Source: Sulfurospirillaceae bacterium (lineage in GTDB: Bacteria; Campylobacterota; Campylobacteria; Campylobacterales; Sulfurospirillaceae). Taken from it: a stretch of DNA of 64,000 bases. A model generated the notes under the pieces. That model was not told where the DNA came from and did no database searches. It was given only the letters and a program-made list of their open reading frames with translations. Made by a program: the position numbers and the translations under genes. Of the stretch, positions 18,930 through 28,352 are shown in pieces. The stretch is taken from contig JAQUGO010000002.1 in NCBI GenBank assembly GCA_028684065.1, positions 248,001 through 312,000 of the forward strand. Reading direction: 5' to 3'. The stretch's first letter is position 1. The number at the start of each line of letters is the position of its first letter.

Positions 18930-19448
18930 TTATTTTAAATATGCTTTGAGTATCACTTGTTTTGTAACAGGAACATCACTCCCTGATACAGGTGTATTTT
19001 CAATTTTACGCACGACATCCATACCTTCGACGACTTCTCCAAAAATCGTATGCCTACCATTAAGCCATGGCGTTGGTACCGTTGTGATAAAAAATTGGCT
19101 ACCATTGGTATTTTTACCAGCATTAGCCATCGCTAAAATGCCTGCTTTATCAAAGACGATATTGGCTTTAAACTCATCTTCAAAAGCCTTGCCATAAAGG
19201 GATTCACCACCTCGACCCGTACCTGTTGGATCACCACCTTGAATCATAAAATTTTTAATTACGCGATGAAATACAATGCCATCATAATAACCTTTTTTCA
19301 CCAAACCTATAAAATTTTCGCACGCTTTTGGGGCGACTTCAGGTTTTAATGCAAAAACAATTTTGCCTTGTGTCGTTTCAAAAACCACTTGAGCCCCCAT
19401 AACGAGACTCCACATGCCCATAAACATCAAAATCAAAAACTTTTTCAT
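18930..19448 (-). CDS. Periplasmic cyclophilin-type peptidyl-prolyl isomerase
   Basis: 172 residues with a signal peptide [19 protein letters not shown], then a cyclophilin domain: [19 protein letters not shown] (active-site Arg in FHRV), GSQFFITT, and [12 protein letters not shown]. It should speed proline isomerisation in exported proteins. It lies 3 bp after the response-regulator gene on the same strand and 45 bp before glnK. Confidence 0.93.
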   Translation of the reverse strand: MKKFLILMFMGMWSLVMGAQVVFETTQGKIVFALKPEVAPKACENFIGLVKKGYYDGIVFHRVIKNFMIQGGDPTGTGRGGESLYGKAFEDEFKANIVFDKAGILAMANAGKNTNGSQFFITTVPTPWLNGRHTIFGEVVEGMDVVRKIENTPVSGSDVPVTKQVILKAYLK

Positions 19449-19451
19449 CCC

Positions 19452-20108
19452 CTACTCTCCAATAAGTTTTGTATTTTTAAAACGATACATTTTATTTTTG
19501 ACTTTTTCCAAAATGCCTACTTTGAGAAGCTGTTGGAACATATGTACAACAGTTGGTTTGCTCACACCCACGTTATCAATAATTTCCTGATATGAACCAT
19601 TGAAAATTTTCTCTTCATCAAGATGATTAATGATATAGCGTAAAATTTCAATTTTTTTACCACCAATCAGTGCGGCTAAACCCTCAATAATAAAGGCGCA
19701 ACCCTGTAACTCTTTGTTGTGTATTCTTGGAAGCATAATGGTATACATATTACTGATTAAGTCTTTGATATTCACAGGTTTCATAATAAAGCCATCTACC
19801 TTAAGAGCAATGGCATCCATTAAATGATCTGTTTCCGTAAAGGCTGTTGTGATAATTGCAGGAATATGTACATTATGTTCATTTTTAAGCTTTTTAAGCA
19901 TTTCAATACCATTCATCCCTGGCATCAAAATATCTGTGACAATAATATCAACATGTTTTTCAAGTGCTAGTTTAATCCCCTCTTCTCCATTAGAAGCCAA
20001 ATAAACCTCTTTAACAAAATCTTTTAAAATCATTTGCGTTTGCATCTGTACTGATTTTTCATCTTCAACATAAAGCACAACACAATCTTTAAGACTATTA
20101 AAATCCAT
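19452..20108 (-). CDS. Response regulator with an unusual winged-helix output domain
   Basis: 218 residues from the ATG at 20108; GGAG lies 7 nt upstream, inside the kinase gene. Receiver domain with Asp59 (IIVTDILMPG), TTAFTE and MKPV. The C-terminal 80 residues are not OmpR- or NarL-type; they read as a helix bundle followed by a winged helix (YQEIIDNVGVSKPTVVHMFQQL, with a KMYRF wing), similar to the small regulators that choose between monomer DNA sites. Last gene of a binding protein-kinase-regulator trio; overlaps the kinase by 11 bp. Confidence 0.85.
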   Translation of the reverse strand: MDFNSLKDCVVLYVEDEKSVQMQTQMILKDFVKEVYLASNGEEGIKLALEKHVDIIVTDILMPGMNGIEMLKKLKNEHNVHIPAIITTAFTETDHLMDAIALKVDGFIMKPVNIKDLISNMYTIMLPRIHNKELQGCAFIIEGLAALIGGKKIEILRYIINHLDEEKIFNGSYQEIIDNVGVSKPTVVHMFQQLLKVGILEKVKNKMYRFKNTKLIGE

Positions 20109-21714
20109 CACTTTTCTCCTCTTTTTTTTCTAATGGTATAACGATAGTGACCATAGCACATTGAGAATAATGCTGCCCGTTATGAAAGGTATAGGCTACT
20201 GTCGTAGCACTAATACTTCCTTGCATCTGTTTTTCTATAATTTGCTTTGACATGTGAAGCCCAATACCTGTCCCCGAAGCTTTGTGCTTGGTTGTGAAAT
20301 AAGGCTCAAACATCCTATCGTGTACTGATTCACTAAAGCCACCACCATTATCAATCACATCAATAATGGCATTAGCACCTTCTTGCCTTACAACAATTTC
20401 AATTTCTCTATCTTCTGTTCTATGTTCTTCAAGAGCATCTTTTGCATTTGAAAACAGATTCATTATGACTTGTGAAAATTCATTTGGATAGCCACAAATC
20501 GAAATATCTGTCTCTGACTTTAAAGAAATGGTTATTTTCTCTTTTTCATAATACTCTTTGACTAATTTAATCGTACATGCAATGGTTTCGGCGACACTAA
20601 AAGTCTCTTCATTTTTATTAGGTTTAAAAAAGTTCCGAAAATCGTCGATGGTATGGGACATTAAAGAGGCTAACTCAATGCCTTCTTCAACCTGTTTATC
20701 AATAAATTCATCACTGAGTGGTAATCCTGCCATCCGCTTCATTTGAAAACTTTGAATGACTAAAACCATCGCATTCAGTGGTTGTCGCCACTGATGAGCA
20801 ATATTACCTATCATTTCACCCATCGAAGCAAGTCTTGATTGGCGAAACATTATTTGGTCTTTTTGACGACTCTGTTCCACTTCATAAAGAACTTTTAACT
20901 CTAGATCATGGTTAAGAGATTGTAATTCTTTTGTCTTTTCATCAACCATTTTTTCCAAACGTCCATGCAGTAAACGAATATTTTGCAAAAGTACAATCGC
21001 TAAAAGTGCGGCAAAAGCAATCGTACCCAGCGTTGCCACAACGATCCATTCAAAGGTATTATTATAAACAAGTTCTGTACGTGAAAATCCTTGTTTTGCC
21101 CCCTCAAGATTGAGATTAATCAATCCTGTGATATCAATATTGATAGAATAAACACTAGGGTAAAGTTCATTTTGTAAAGTGTTGTAAGCTTCTTTAGTAC
21201 GAGATGTCTCAAAGTGGTTAAACATTTTAAACAATATACTATCAATCGTATAAATTTTTGTCCCTATCCTAGCAAGTAATGCTTCTTCTTCACTAATTTG
21301 TTTTGGTCCTGCTTTGTTAACAAATCCCCAAGAGCGTGCTAATTTAACTAACCAATCACTCTCATCAATACCTAAACTATTGCGATACTCTTCTAATTCA
21401 ATTTTAATTAAATCTTGGGCTAATTCAATGACCGTTTTACCTGCCCTTACACTAATGGAGCCTTTTTCAATATCACGAATCGTGTCAAGGATATTGACGG
21501 TATAAATATCTTTAAGATTTTCTAATCTAATAGTAGGGAGCATCCGTTTGGTGTATAAAATATCAAAATTGTTTTTAATTCGATTAATACTCATATGTGC
21601 AAAACTACCAATAAAAAGCATCCCCACAACCATAATCAAAAAAAGAAGTGTCGTCTTTTTCGCAATGGTCATTTCATCAATGCCGCCCATAAAATCGCTA
21701 ATACGATTATTCAT
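20098..21714 (-). CDS. Sensor histidine kinase with a large periplasmic domain
   Basis: 538 residues from ATG 21714, chosen because GGAG lies 7 nt upstream; an in-frame start at 21741 would overlap the upstream gene by 35 bp. Layout: membrane span (about 20-43), periplasmic helical domain to about 225, second span, coiled coil (about 255-300), phosphoacceptor box IGNIAHQWRQPLNA, N-box VIMNLFSNAKDAL, and DNGGGF / GTGIGLHMSK boxes. Encoded between a LIV-type binding protein and a response regulator, which probably act with it. Confidence 0.92.
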   Translation of the reverse strand: MNNRISDFMGGIDEMTIAKKTTLLFLIMVVGMLFIGSFAHMSINRIKNNFDILYTKRMLPTIRLENLKDIYTVNILDTIRDIEKGSISVRAGKTVIELAQDLIKIELEEYRNSLGIDESDWLVKLARSWGFVNKAGPKQISEEEALLARIGTKIYTIDSILFKMFNHFETSRTKEAYNTLQNELYPSVYSINIDITGLINLNLEGAKQGFSRTELVYNNTFEWIVVATLGTIAFAALLAIVLLQNIRLLHGRLEKMVDEKTKELQSLNHDLELKVLYEVEQSRQKDQIMFRQSRLASMGEMIGNIAHQWRQPLNAMVLVIQSFQMKRMAGLPLSDEFIDKQVEEGIELASLMSHTIDDFRNFFKPNKNEETFSVAETIACTIKLVKEYYEKEKITISLKSETDISICGYPNEFSQVIMNLFSNAKDALEEHRTEDREIEIVVRQEGANAIIDVIDNGGGFSESVHDRMFEPYFTTKHKASGTGIGLHMSKQIIEKQMQGSISATTVAYTFHNGQHYSQCAMVTIVIPLEKKEEKSDGF

Positions 21715-22867
21715 CCGTTTCTCCAACCGAGAAAAAATCATCTAAAACATATTCGCTCAAATGCACACGATGCAAACATTTACAACGTTCATCTCTATTT
21801 TTGGATACCGCAGTTTCATCAAGTGTTTGAGAAAAAGCTCTTTGCGCTTTAATAAATTCTTCTTTGGTAAAGTCTTTTCCTACCGTTTTAAAAACTTCAG
21901 CTATCATACGTGCGGCAAAATAACCTTCCAAAGAAACATGACTTAATGCTTCATCTGGATAATATTTTTTCATCAAAGCACGATAGCTTTCAACTTCATC
22001 TACATCTGATGTCCACGGAGAAGGTACCACTTGAGCAAACGTTATTCCTTTGCCATTTCCATCTAACATTTCAATAAGAGGCACAGGCTCTACAAATGAG
22101 AAAAGTCCAAATTTAACCTCTTTGCGAATTTTGGAACTTTTTCGCGCTCGTTTAATAAATTCTGCTACAGGAGCTGTTGAACCTATCATCAAAATCACAT
22201 CAGGGTTGCATAATTCTATCTCATATAGAGCATTCCCAACTGAAAGTGTATTTCGTTTATAACTACCTTCTCCAGCAAGAACAAGCTTCCGTTTTTCCAA
22301 GGCATTTTTAATCCCTTTTAGCCCTGCTCTTCCATAGGTATCATTTTGATAAAAAACAGCAATGCGTTTGTATTGTAATTCTTCTGTATAGCGCTTGACT
22401 AATTTTTCAATTTCATCCAAATCACCAGCGCGTGCATTTAATACAATAGGATTGGGAGGGTTTCGTAAAAAGTCTGCCCCAGAGTAAGCCCCTACAAAAG
22501 GGATACGCTCTTTATTGGCAATTGGGAAAACCATTTCAGCAATCGGTGTACCAATAATACCAAAAAGGGCAAATACCTTGTCTTTGTGAATAAGCTCTTT
22601 GACATTTTCAACGGCGATTTTTGGTTCATAGCGATCATCTTTAGCAATAATCTCAATTTTTCGCCCATACACACCGCCATGCTCATTAAGATTTTGAAAA
22701 TAGATATGTGAGCCTAACAAAAATTCTTTACCCACACTATTTAGTCCACCGCTAAAAGGTCCGCTCATACCTAAACGTATCACATCACCTTGAAATTTTG
22801 TTTGTGAGAAATAATAGGGCAAGGATAAAATAAGGATAAAAAATATTACTCCAAAAAATTTGCGCAT
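21707..22867 (-). CDS. LIV-type periplasmic binding protein linked to a two-component system
   Basis: 386 residues with an N-terminal hydrophobic signal/anchor (about 5-21) and the type I periplasmic-binding fold: IRLGMSGPFSGG, GREYGRK-like GGVYGRKIEIIAKDD, and YFAARMIAEVFK near the end. The family binds branched amino acids, amides or urea for ABC import, but no permease or ATPase lies here; instead the next genes are a kinase and regulator, so it probably presents a ligand to the kinase. A CKCLH motif near residues 362-366 is unusual. It overlaps the kinase start by 8 bp. Confidence 0.85.
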   Translation of the reverse strand: MRKFFGVIFFILILSLPYYFSQTKFQGDVIRLGMSGPFSGGLNSVGKEFLLGSHIYFQNLNEHGGVYGRKIEIIAKDDRYEPKIAVENVKELIHKDKVFALFGIIGTPIAEMVFPIANKERIPFVGAYSGADFLRNPPNPIVLNARAGDLDEIEKLVKRYTEELQYKRIAVFYQNDTYGRAGLKGIKNALEKRKLVLAGEGSYKRNTLSVGNALYEIELCNPDVILMIGSTAPVAEFIKRARKSSKIRKEVKFGLFSFVEPVPLIEMLDGNGKGITFAQVVPSPWTSDVDEVESYRALMKKYYPDEALSHVSLEGYFAARMIAEVFKTVGKDFTKEEFIKAQRAFSQTLDETAVSKNRDERCKCLHRVHLSEYVLDDFFSVGETDE

Positions 22868-22991
22868 TCACTCGTCTTTTACATATGTTTTTAAAAAGGT
22901 ATAATATCACTACTTTTTTATAAAAATACTTAATTTAGTAAAGAAATCTTAACAAAAATGTTTTATTTGCACCAAAAGGATACTTAAACAA

Positions 22992-23642
22992 ATGAATTGC
23001 CCAATTTGTAAACACAGTGCAACACCCTTTATACATGAAGCTTTGCAAAAACGTTTTAACTATTGCACCGTTTGCGAATGTATTTACCTTGATAAAACCT
23101 TTAAACTAAGCGAAGAAAAAGAAAAAGAAAAATATGACCAACATCAAAATTCTCTTGATAATGTGGGTTATGTAGAAATGTTTGAAAACTTTTTAGATTT
23201 TTTCTGGGAAGAGCTTACATGTAAGCCTTTAGTAGGTCTTGATTTTGGCTCAGGGCCAACACCTGTTTTAAGTGAATTAATGCAAAGAAGAGGTGCAACG
23301 ATTGATTGTTATGATAAATTTTATCAGCCTTTACCTCTTTATGAACATAAGCAATATGATTTTATAACCTCAACCGAGGTCTTTGAACATCTTGATAACC
23401 CTTATGAAGCACTGAAACTTTTAACGAATTTAGTAAAACCTGATGGTATCATTGCTTTAATGACGCTTTTTCATGATACGAATAGAGAGCATTTTCTAAC
23501 ATGGTGGTATCCTAGAGATTTAACACATATTACATTTTACACACCTAAAACATTAACTATCCTAGGAACAATGTGCGGGTTAAAAGTTTTAAAAACTGAT
23601 AGTAAGAGGATCTTGATTTTGAAAAAGTGTAGCGAAACTTAG
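22992..23642 (+). CDS. SAM-dependent methyltransferase with zinc-ribbon N-terminus
   Basis: 216 residues. Four cysteines C3, C6, C25 and C28 (CPIC ... CTVC) should bind zinc; then a Rossmann methyltransferase with motif I GLDFGSGPTP, a YDFITSTEVFEHLDNP stretch (post-motif II), and DLTHITFYTPKT. Substrate unknown; the same architecture occurs in methyltransferases acting on small molecules or tRNA/rRNA. A TATAAT at 22900-22905 lies upstream. It contains a TTACATGTAA copy at 23215. Single gene. Confidence 0.82.
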   Translation: MNCPICKHSATPFIHEALQKRFNYCTVCECIYLDKTFKLSEEKEKEKYDQHQNSLDNVGYVEMFENFLDFFWEELTCKPLVGLDFGSGPTPVLSELMQRRGATIDCYDKFYQPLPLYEHKQYDFITSTEVFEHLDNPYEALKLLTNLVKPDGIIALMTLFHDTNREHFLTWWYPRDLTHITFYTPKTLTILGTMCGLKVLKTDSKRILILKKCSET

Positions 23643-23663
23643 TCGCTACACTATACATTTTGC

Positions 23664-24002
23664 CTATCTATGCCCATAATAATATCTATCATCATAATGG
23701 CGATAATCTCTATCGTGACGATAAGGGTGTCTGTAATGTCGTTCTTCTACTACCACAACACGAGGGGGTGTATAACTTGGATAATAAGGTTGCGTATAAA
23801 CAACAGTAGGTTGTGTGTTGTAATAAACAGGTGTTTCAACATAACGCGTTGTTTGTTGTCCACTACTTAATAAATTCCCCAACAAAATGATAGCTCCAGC
23901 ACCTAAGAGTGCACCCTGCTCTCTATCGCCCATAGCTTGAGCGCTTGTTGCGCCACTTAAGACAAGAATGATTGAGACTAAAATTAATTTAATTGTTTTC
24001 AT
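23664..24002 (-). CDS. Small secreted Tyr/His/Arg-rich protein
   Basis: 112 residues: signal peptide ending SAQA (residue 23), a glycine-rich hydrophobic segment GALLGAGAIILLGNLL (30-45) like a membrane-seeking glycine zipper, a Tyr/Pro/Val-rich middle, and a C-terminus dominated by Tyr, His, Arg and Asp (HYRHPYRHDRDYRHYDDRY). The tail could bind metal or sit in the cell wall. No function can be assigned. It ends 22 bp after the convergent methyltransferase. Confidence 0.65.
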   Translation of the reverse strand: MKTIKLILVSIILVLSGATSAQAMGDREQGALLGAGAIILLGNLLSSGQQTTRYVETPVYYNTQPTVVYTQPYYPSYTPPRVVVVEERHYRHPYRHDRDYRHYDDRYYYGHR

Positions 24003-24061
24003 GGGATTCTCCTTTAAATTTTGTAGAAGCTTAACAAAAAAAAGTGAAGTGGTTGTGAAGT

Positions 24062-25246
24062 CTAATGAGAATTAATCCATCGCCAATAAAAAGCAACCGC
24101 AATAAAAGCAAAACCTAAGACACATGTGACCATCCATAAAGCCATTCCCATTTCAAAAAGATATCCGATGGCAAAGGAAGTGAGAGTACCAATCCCCATA
24201 AAAATCATATCATTATAGGCAATCACTCTTCCATAATACTGCTCGTCCGTTGCGTATTGAATTAAGGTAAAGGTATAAGACCAAATCGTCGTTGCAAACA
24301 AACCACACAAAAAAATACCAATAAAACTAATATAAAAATCAAACTGTAATATACCCCAAAGCATAATACTCAGTCCTTGCACTATAAAAATAGTAAAGAG
24401 TGTTTTTGGATTTATACGTGAACTTAACAAAATTTGCCCCAAAACAAGAGAAATGGCACGGGCAGCATTGATAAAACCAATAATAAGCGAAACAGACAAT
24501 AATGATTTATACTGATAATCTGCCAACAAAGCAACCAATGCGTCATAAGCAGTAAGTCCAACGCTTGCATGTAAAAGTATTAAGTGCATAATTTTAGGAT
24601 TGGCACGTAAGTATCGATACCCACTTCGTATCATTTTAAAAGCATGTGTTGTTTTATGGGTAATAAGCGTAGGAATACGAAGTCCTAGTAGAAGCCAAAA
24701 TCCAACCATATAAATCAACATATCCACGATAAAAGCACTAGTAGTTCCAAAATAATGAATATAAAAACCCGCGACGGCCATCCCTAAAGCATAAGAAACC
24801 GACCAAATAATAGAGTGGATTTCATTGGCCATTTTTAAGTCATCTTCATCTAAAAACTTTGGCAATAACGACATTTCTGTTTGGAAGTAGATACTTCCAG
24901 CGCCCATGCGTATAAAAATAAGTGCCAATAAAATCCAAATACCCGTTAAGGATTCAATAAACAGTAACCCAAACACCGTCACAATTTCAATCACTGTCAA
25001 AGCAAGCATTAATTTTTTTGTATTGACCGTATCAATCAAAGCGCCACTAAAAGGGGCCAATACCATGGATGGCAAAAAAGTAAAAGCTGCGGCCGTACTC
25101 AGTGCCCATGCAGGAGCATTAAGATTGATCAATAAAGTAAAAATTCCCATATGACTAAACCAAGCACCAAAATAACATAAAAGTTGAATAAAACTAAGTC
25201 TTAAAAGCACTCTATTTTTTCTTAATAATATTTGGTAATTTTTCAT
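24062..25246 (-). CDS. MFS transporter
   Basis: 394 residues from ATG 25246 (CGGAG lies 5 nt upstream; an in-frame ATG at 25282 lacks a ribosome site and adds a non-family N-terminus). About twelve membrane spans; the MFS loop between spans 2 and 3 reads GALIDTVNTKKLM. Resembles the exporter group related to macrolide and enterobactin efflux (MFS_3 type). Substrate unknown. Single gene. Confidence 0.85.
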   Translation of the reverse strand: MKNYQILLRKNRVLLRLSFIQLLCYFGAWFSHMGIFTLLINLNAPAWALSTAAAFTFLPSMVLAPFSGALIDTVNTKKLMLALTVIEIVTVFGLLFIESLTGIWILLALIFIRMGAGSIYFQTEMSLLPKFLDEDDLKMANEIHSIIWSVSYALGMAVAGFYIHYFGTTSAFIVDMLIYMVGFWLLLGLRIPTLITHKTTHAFKMIRSGYRYLRANPKIMHLILLHASVGLTAYDALVALLADYQYKSLLSVSLIIGFINAARAISLVLGQILLSSRINPKTLFTIFIVQGLSIMLWGILQFDFYISFIGIFLCGLFATTIWSYTFTLIQYATDEQYYGRVIAYNDMIFMGIGTLTSFAIGYLFEMGMALWMVTCVLGFAFIAVAFYWRWINSH

Positions 25247-25350
25247 CCATACTCCGTGCAAAATAAACAAATGATTGTACACTCTTTATATAAAAAATTT
25301 CTTTCCGATATTATGATAGAATATTTGATTATTACGCTAAAGGAGGTGCT

Positions 25351-27042
25351 ATGAAAATTTCTACTAGAATTTTAATTGCATTAATGATATCACTCGTTGT
25401 TTTAGGTTCGTCTATTATTAGTATTTCTTACTACAACACACAAAAAAATACACAATTGTTCCTCACCGAATACCAAAAAAGTTCTTATTTTTTTTACGAA
25501 AGCGAACTGCGTACCGTTATGGAAATTATTAATACCACCGTTAATTCTATCTATAAAGGTCAAAAAGCCAAAGGGGCATCTGATGATGCCATCAAAATAG
25601 CTATTTTAGAAAAATTGAATGAAATACGTTTTTTAGACGATAAAAGTGGCTATGTTTTTGTCTATAACTATGATGGAACCAATGTGTTAACCCCTGTGAA
25701 TAAAGCCCAAGAGGGTAAAAATCTTATAGATGTAAAAGACGTTAATGGTGTTTATTTTATTAAAGAATTGATTACTAGAGCAAAAGAAGGTGGAGGTTTA
25801 GTCCATTATAATTTCCCAAAAGTTGCAGGCGGACCAGCCCTTCCTAAATTTTCACAGTCGATTGGTTTTGCTCCTTATGGTTGGATGATCGGAACAGGCA
25901 TCTATGTTGACAGCGTTGAAGAAGATATACAACTTTTAAAAGAAGATGTACAAAGTAATGTTGCTACCCAAATAAAATACTTTGTCCTTATCTCTTTTGT
26001 CTTAGTTCTTTTAAGCATTTTTATTACGACTATTATTATTCGAAAAACTATCTCCAATCCTCTTAATAACCTGATTAAAAGAGCTGACAATCTCTCCAGT
26101 GGGGATGGTGATTTAACACGAAAATTAGAAATTGAAGGTCATGATGAAATCGCACAAGCAAGTGCTAGTATCAATAAATTTATTGAAAAAGTGCGTATTC
26201 TGATTAGTGAAGCTAAAAATCTCTCCAATGAAAACTCTTCCATTTCAAGTGAACTCTCTTCAACATCATTAGAAGTGGGACGTGCGGTTGAAACATCGAT
26301 GCAAATTGTGAGTGAAACAACCTCTAAAGCAACAGATCTTAAAAATGAGATGAGTGAAAGCATTACGGAAGCCAAAGAGGGTAAAGAAGGTCTTCTTAAA
26401 GCCAATCATTATCTGCATGAAGCCAATGAAGACATTTTGTCGCTTACACAAGATATTCGCAATAGTGCTACAATCGAAATAGAATTGGCCCACAAAATTC
26501 AACAACTTAGCTCCGATGCAGAGCAAGTGAAAGATGTTTTAACGGTTATTGGAGATATTGCCGACCAAACCAATCTTTTAGCCCTTAATGCTGCCATTGA
26601 AGCTGCACGTGCTGGCGAACACGGTCGAGGTTTTGCTGTGGTTGCTGATGAAGTACGAAAACTGGCTGAACGCACTCAAAAAAGCTTGCAAGAGATCAAT
26701 GCAACGATTAATGTTATTGTTCAATCCATTGTTGACAGTAGCGACCAAATGACAGTAAACTCTCAAAAAGTAGAATCCTTGGCAGTAACTGCCAATAATG
26801 TGGAAACAAAAATTAATGAGATGTTTCTTGTTATGGACAGCGCAACATCTGCTTCAGATAAAACCGTTGATAATTACCTTAACACGGGTAAAGATATCGA
26901 AACAATGATACACGGTGTATCACAAATCAATGACATTTCTAGCCAAAATGCAAGAAGCGTTGAAGAGATAGCCAGTGCGGCAGAGCATTTAAGTAAGATG
27001 ACGGAGATGTTGAACCTCAAGCTTTCTGAATTTAGAACGTGA
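25351..27042 (+). CDS. Methyl-accepting chemotaxis protein with single-Cache sensor
   Basis: 563 residues. First membrane span (about 8-27), periplasmic sCache-like domain (about 35-190; [16 protein letters not shown] and [18 protein letters not shown] are its hallmark), second span (about 210-231), HAMP, then a long cytoplasmic signalling coiled coil with the hairpin tip [21 protein letters not shown]. No C-terminal receptor pentapeptide. It likely senses a small carboxylate or similar ligand; identity unknown. Strong site AAGGAGGT before the ATG. Confidence 0.93.
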   Translation: MKISTRILIALMISLVVLGSSIISISYYNTQKNTQLFLTEYQKSSYFFYESELRTVMEIINTTVNSIYKGQKAKGASDDAIKIAILEKLNEIRFLDDKSGYVFVYNYDGTNVLTPVNKAQEGKNLIDVKDVNGVYFIKELITRAKEGGGLVHYNFPKVAGGPALPKFSQSIGFAPYGWMIGTGIYVDSVEEDIQLLKEDVQSNVATQIKYFVLISFVLVLLSIFITTIIIRKTISNPLNNLIKRADNLSSGDGDLTRKLEIEGHDEIAQASASINKFIEKVRILISEAKNLSNENSSISSELSSTSLEVGRAVETSMQIVSETTSKATDLKNEMSESITEAKEGKEGLLKANHYLHEANEDILSLTQDIRNSATIEIELAHKIQQLSSDAEQVKDVLTVIGDIADQTNLLALNAAIEAARAGEHGRGFAVVADEVRKLAERTQKSLQEINATINVIVQSIVDSSDQMTVNSQKVESLAVTANNVETKINEMFLVMDSATSASDKTVDNYLNTGKDIETMIHGVSQINDISSQNARSVEEIASAAEHLSKMTEMLNLKLSEFRT

Positions 27043-27053
27043 TGGAGTAAATT

Positions 27054-27656
27054 TTGGGTGAATTTTCGATTATTTCGACCGCTATTTTATTAATGTTTGT
27101 GATTGATCCCTTTGGGAATGTTCCTGTTATTTTATCCATACTTAAAGATGTGGAGGATAAACGAAAAAAAATTATCATTATCCGAGAAATGCTTTTTGGT
27201 TTGGGAATTTTAATGACTTTTCTTTTTTTTGGCGAATCGTTTCTCAATCTTTTTCATTTAGAAACTGAAGCGGTAAGGCTTGCTGGAGCAGTAATTTTCT
27301 TTGTCATTGGTATCAAACTTATTTTCCCAGGTGAACAAGGTAGTTCTCAATTGTATGGCTCTTCCAAGGAGCCTTTTGTCGTGCCTATCGCAATGCCTTT
27401 GATTGCAGGACCTTCTGCTTTGGCTACTTTATTAGTGATGAGTAAATCGCACGCCAGTTCTATGGGCGGTCTTTTTGTGTCACTACTACTAGCATGGTTT
27501 GTTGCTGCAATTATTATGTACCTCTCTCCATTATTATACAAAATTTTGCGCGAAAAAGGGCTCTCTGCACTTGAACGTTTGATGGGAATGTTGCTTTTAA
27601 TGATGTCTGTCCAAATGTTTATTGATGGCATCCGAGCACTTTCACACACGTTTTAA
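27054..27656 (+). CDS. MarC-family integral membrane protein
   Basis: 200 residues, about six membrane spans, with the MarC family signature IDPFGNVPVILSI (16-28) and PLIAGPSALATLLVM. The start is TTG at 27054; GGAG sits 6 nt upstream and no ATG/GTG fits. Function of the family is unsettled (once linked to multiple antibiotic resistance, later disputed). It follows the chemoreceptor gene by 11 bp. Confidence 0.88.
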   Translation: MGEFSIISTAILLMFVIDPFGNVPVILSILKDVEDKRKKIIIIREMLFGLGILMTFLFFGESFLNLFHLETEAVRLAGAVIFFVIGIKLIFPGEQGSSQLYGSSKEPFVVPIAMPLIAGPSALATLLVMSKSHASSMGGLFVSLLLAWFVAAIIMYLSPLLYKILREKGLSALERLMGMLLLMMSVQMFIDGIRALSHTF

Positions 27657-27686
27657 AAAATGATGCTATCCATGTAAAGGATTTGG

Positions 27687-28274
27687 TTATTTCACCAAAT
27701 CCTCATAAGTGTGTTGAAACTTAGCTACTTTTGGAGCAATGACAACACGACAATATCCTTGGTTGGGATTGTTTTTAAAATAATTTTGATGATACGCTTC
27801 GGCTGGATAAAACGTTGGCATAGGCAGTATCGTCGTAACAATTGGTTTTGAAAATACACCTAAAGACTCTTTAAGCGATGCTTCCGCAACTTCTTTTTGT
27901 GTCTCACTATGGTAAAAAATAACAGAGCGATATTGTGTCCCAACATCATTTCCTTGGCGATTCAAGGTTGTTGGATCATGAATCGTCCAAAAGATTTTTA
28001 AAATCTGAGCATAATTAATCACGTGAGGATTAAAAGTGATTTGTACAACCTCTGCATGCCCTGTTGTCCCCGTACAAACAGCTTCGTACGTTGGATTTTT
28101 GACATGTCCACCAGCATAACCACTAACCACAGCTTCAACACCTTTAGTCTCTTCGTACACTGCCTCTAAACACCAAAAACAACCACCGCCTAATGTTGCA
28201 ATTTCTTTTTCCATAGTATCCTCCTTAGCAAGTAGGCTGAAAGTGAAAAGCATAACCAATAGAATAATTTTCAT
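27687..28274 (-). CDS. msrA: Peptide-methionine (S)-S-oxide reductase MsrA, exported
   Basis: 195 residues. Signal peptide to about residue 16 (FSLLA), then the catalytic GGGCFWCLE with Cys32, and TGHAEVVQ, IFYHSE, and a YHQNYF segment. It repairs oxidised methionine; the signal peptide places it in the periplasm, unlike the cytosolic E. coli enzyme. No recycling MsrB domain is fused. Confidence 0.93.
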   Translation of the reverse strand: MKIILLVMLFTFSLLAKEDTMEKEIATLGGGCFWCLEAVYEETKGVEAVVSGYAGGHVKNPTYEAVCTGTTGHAEVVQITFNPHVINYAQILKIFWTIHDPTTLNRQGNDVGTQYRSVIFYHSETQKEVAEASLKESLGVFSKPIVTTILPMPTFYPAEAYHQNYFKNNPNQGYCRVVIAPKVAKFQHTYEDLVK

Positions 28275-28327
28275 TTGTACCTCCTTGATATACTTGTTCG
28301 GATTATAGCACCCTAGAGTAAATATGC

Positions 28328-28333
28328 TATAAT
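28328..28333 (+). promoter_or_regulatory. -10 element of the Mla-type operon
   Basis: TATAAT, 20 bp before the preferred ATG at 28353. It overlaps the in-frame ATG at 28332, which therefore cannot be the usual start. The implied leader is about a dozen nucleotides. Confidence 0.6.
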
Positions 28334-28352
28334 GCGCTCAAAAAAAGGTGGG

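Noticed and set aside
23664-24002. A coiled or amyloid-like secretion substrate
   Set aside because: Composition alone (Tyr, His, Arg) supports no specific function.
24062-25246. Plus-strand ORF of 82 codons at 24906-25154 opposite the MFS gene
   Set aside because: It is a shadow frame with no ribosome site or family features, wholly inside a long, motif-bearing membrane-transporter gene on the other strand.
28332-28352. Upstream ATG for the Mla permease
   Set aside because: It overlaps the TATAAT -10 element, so it would lie before the transcription start.
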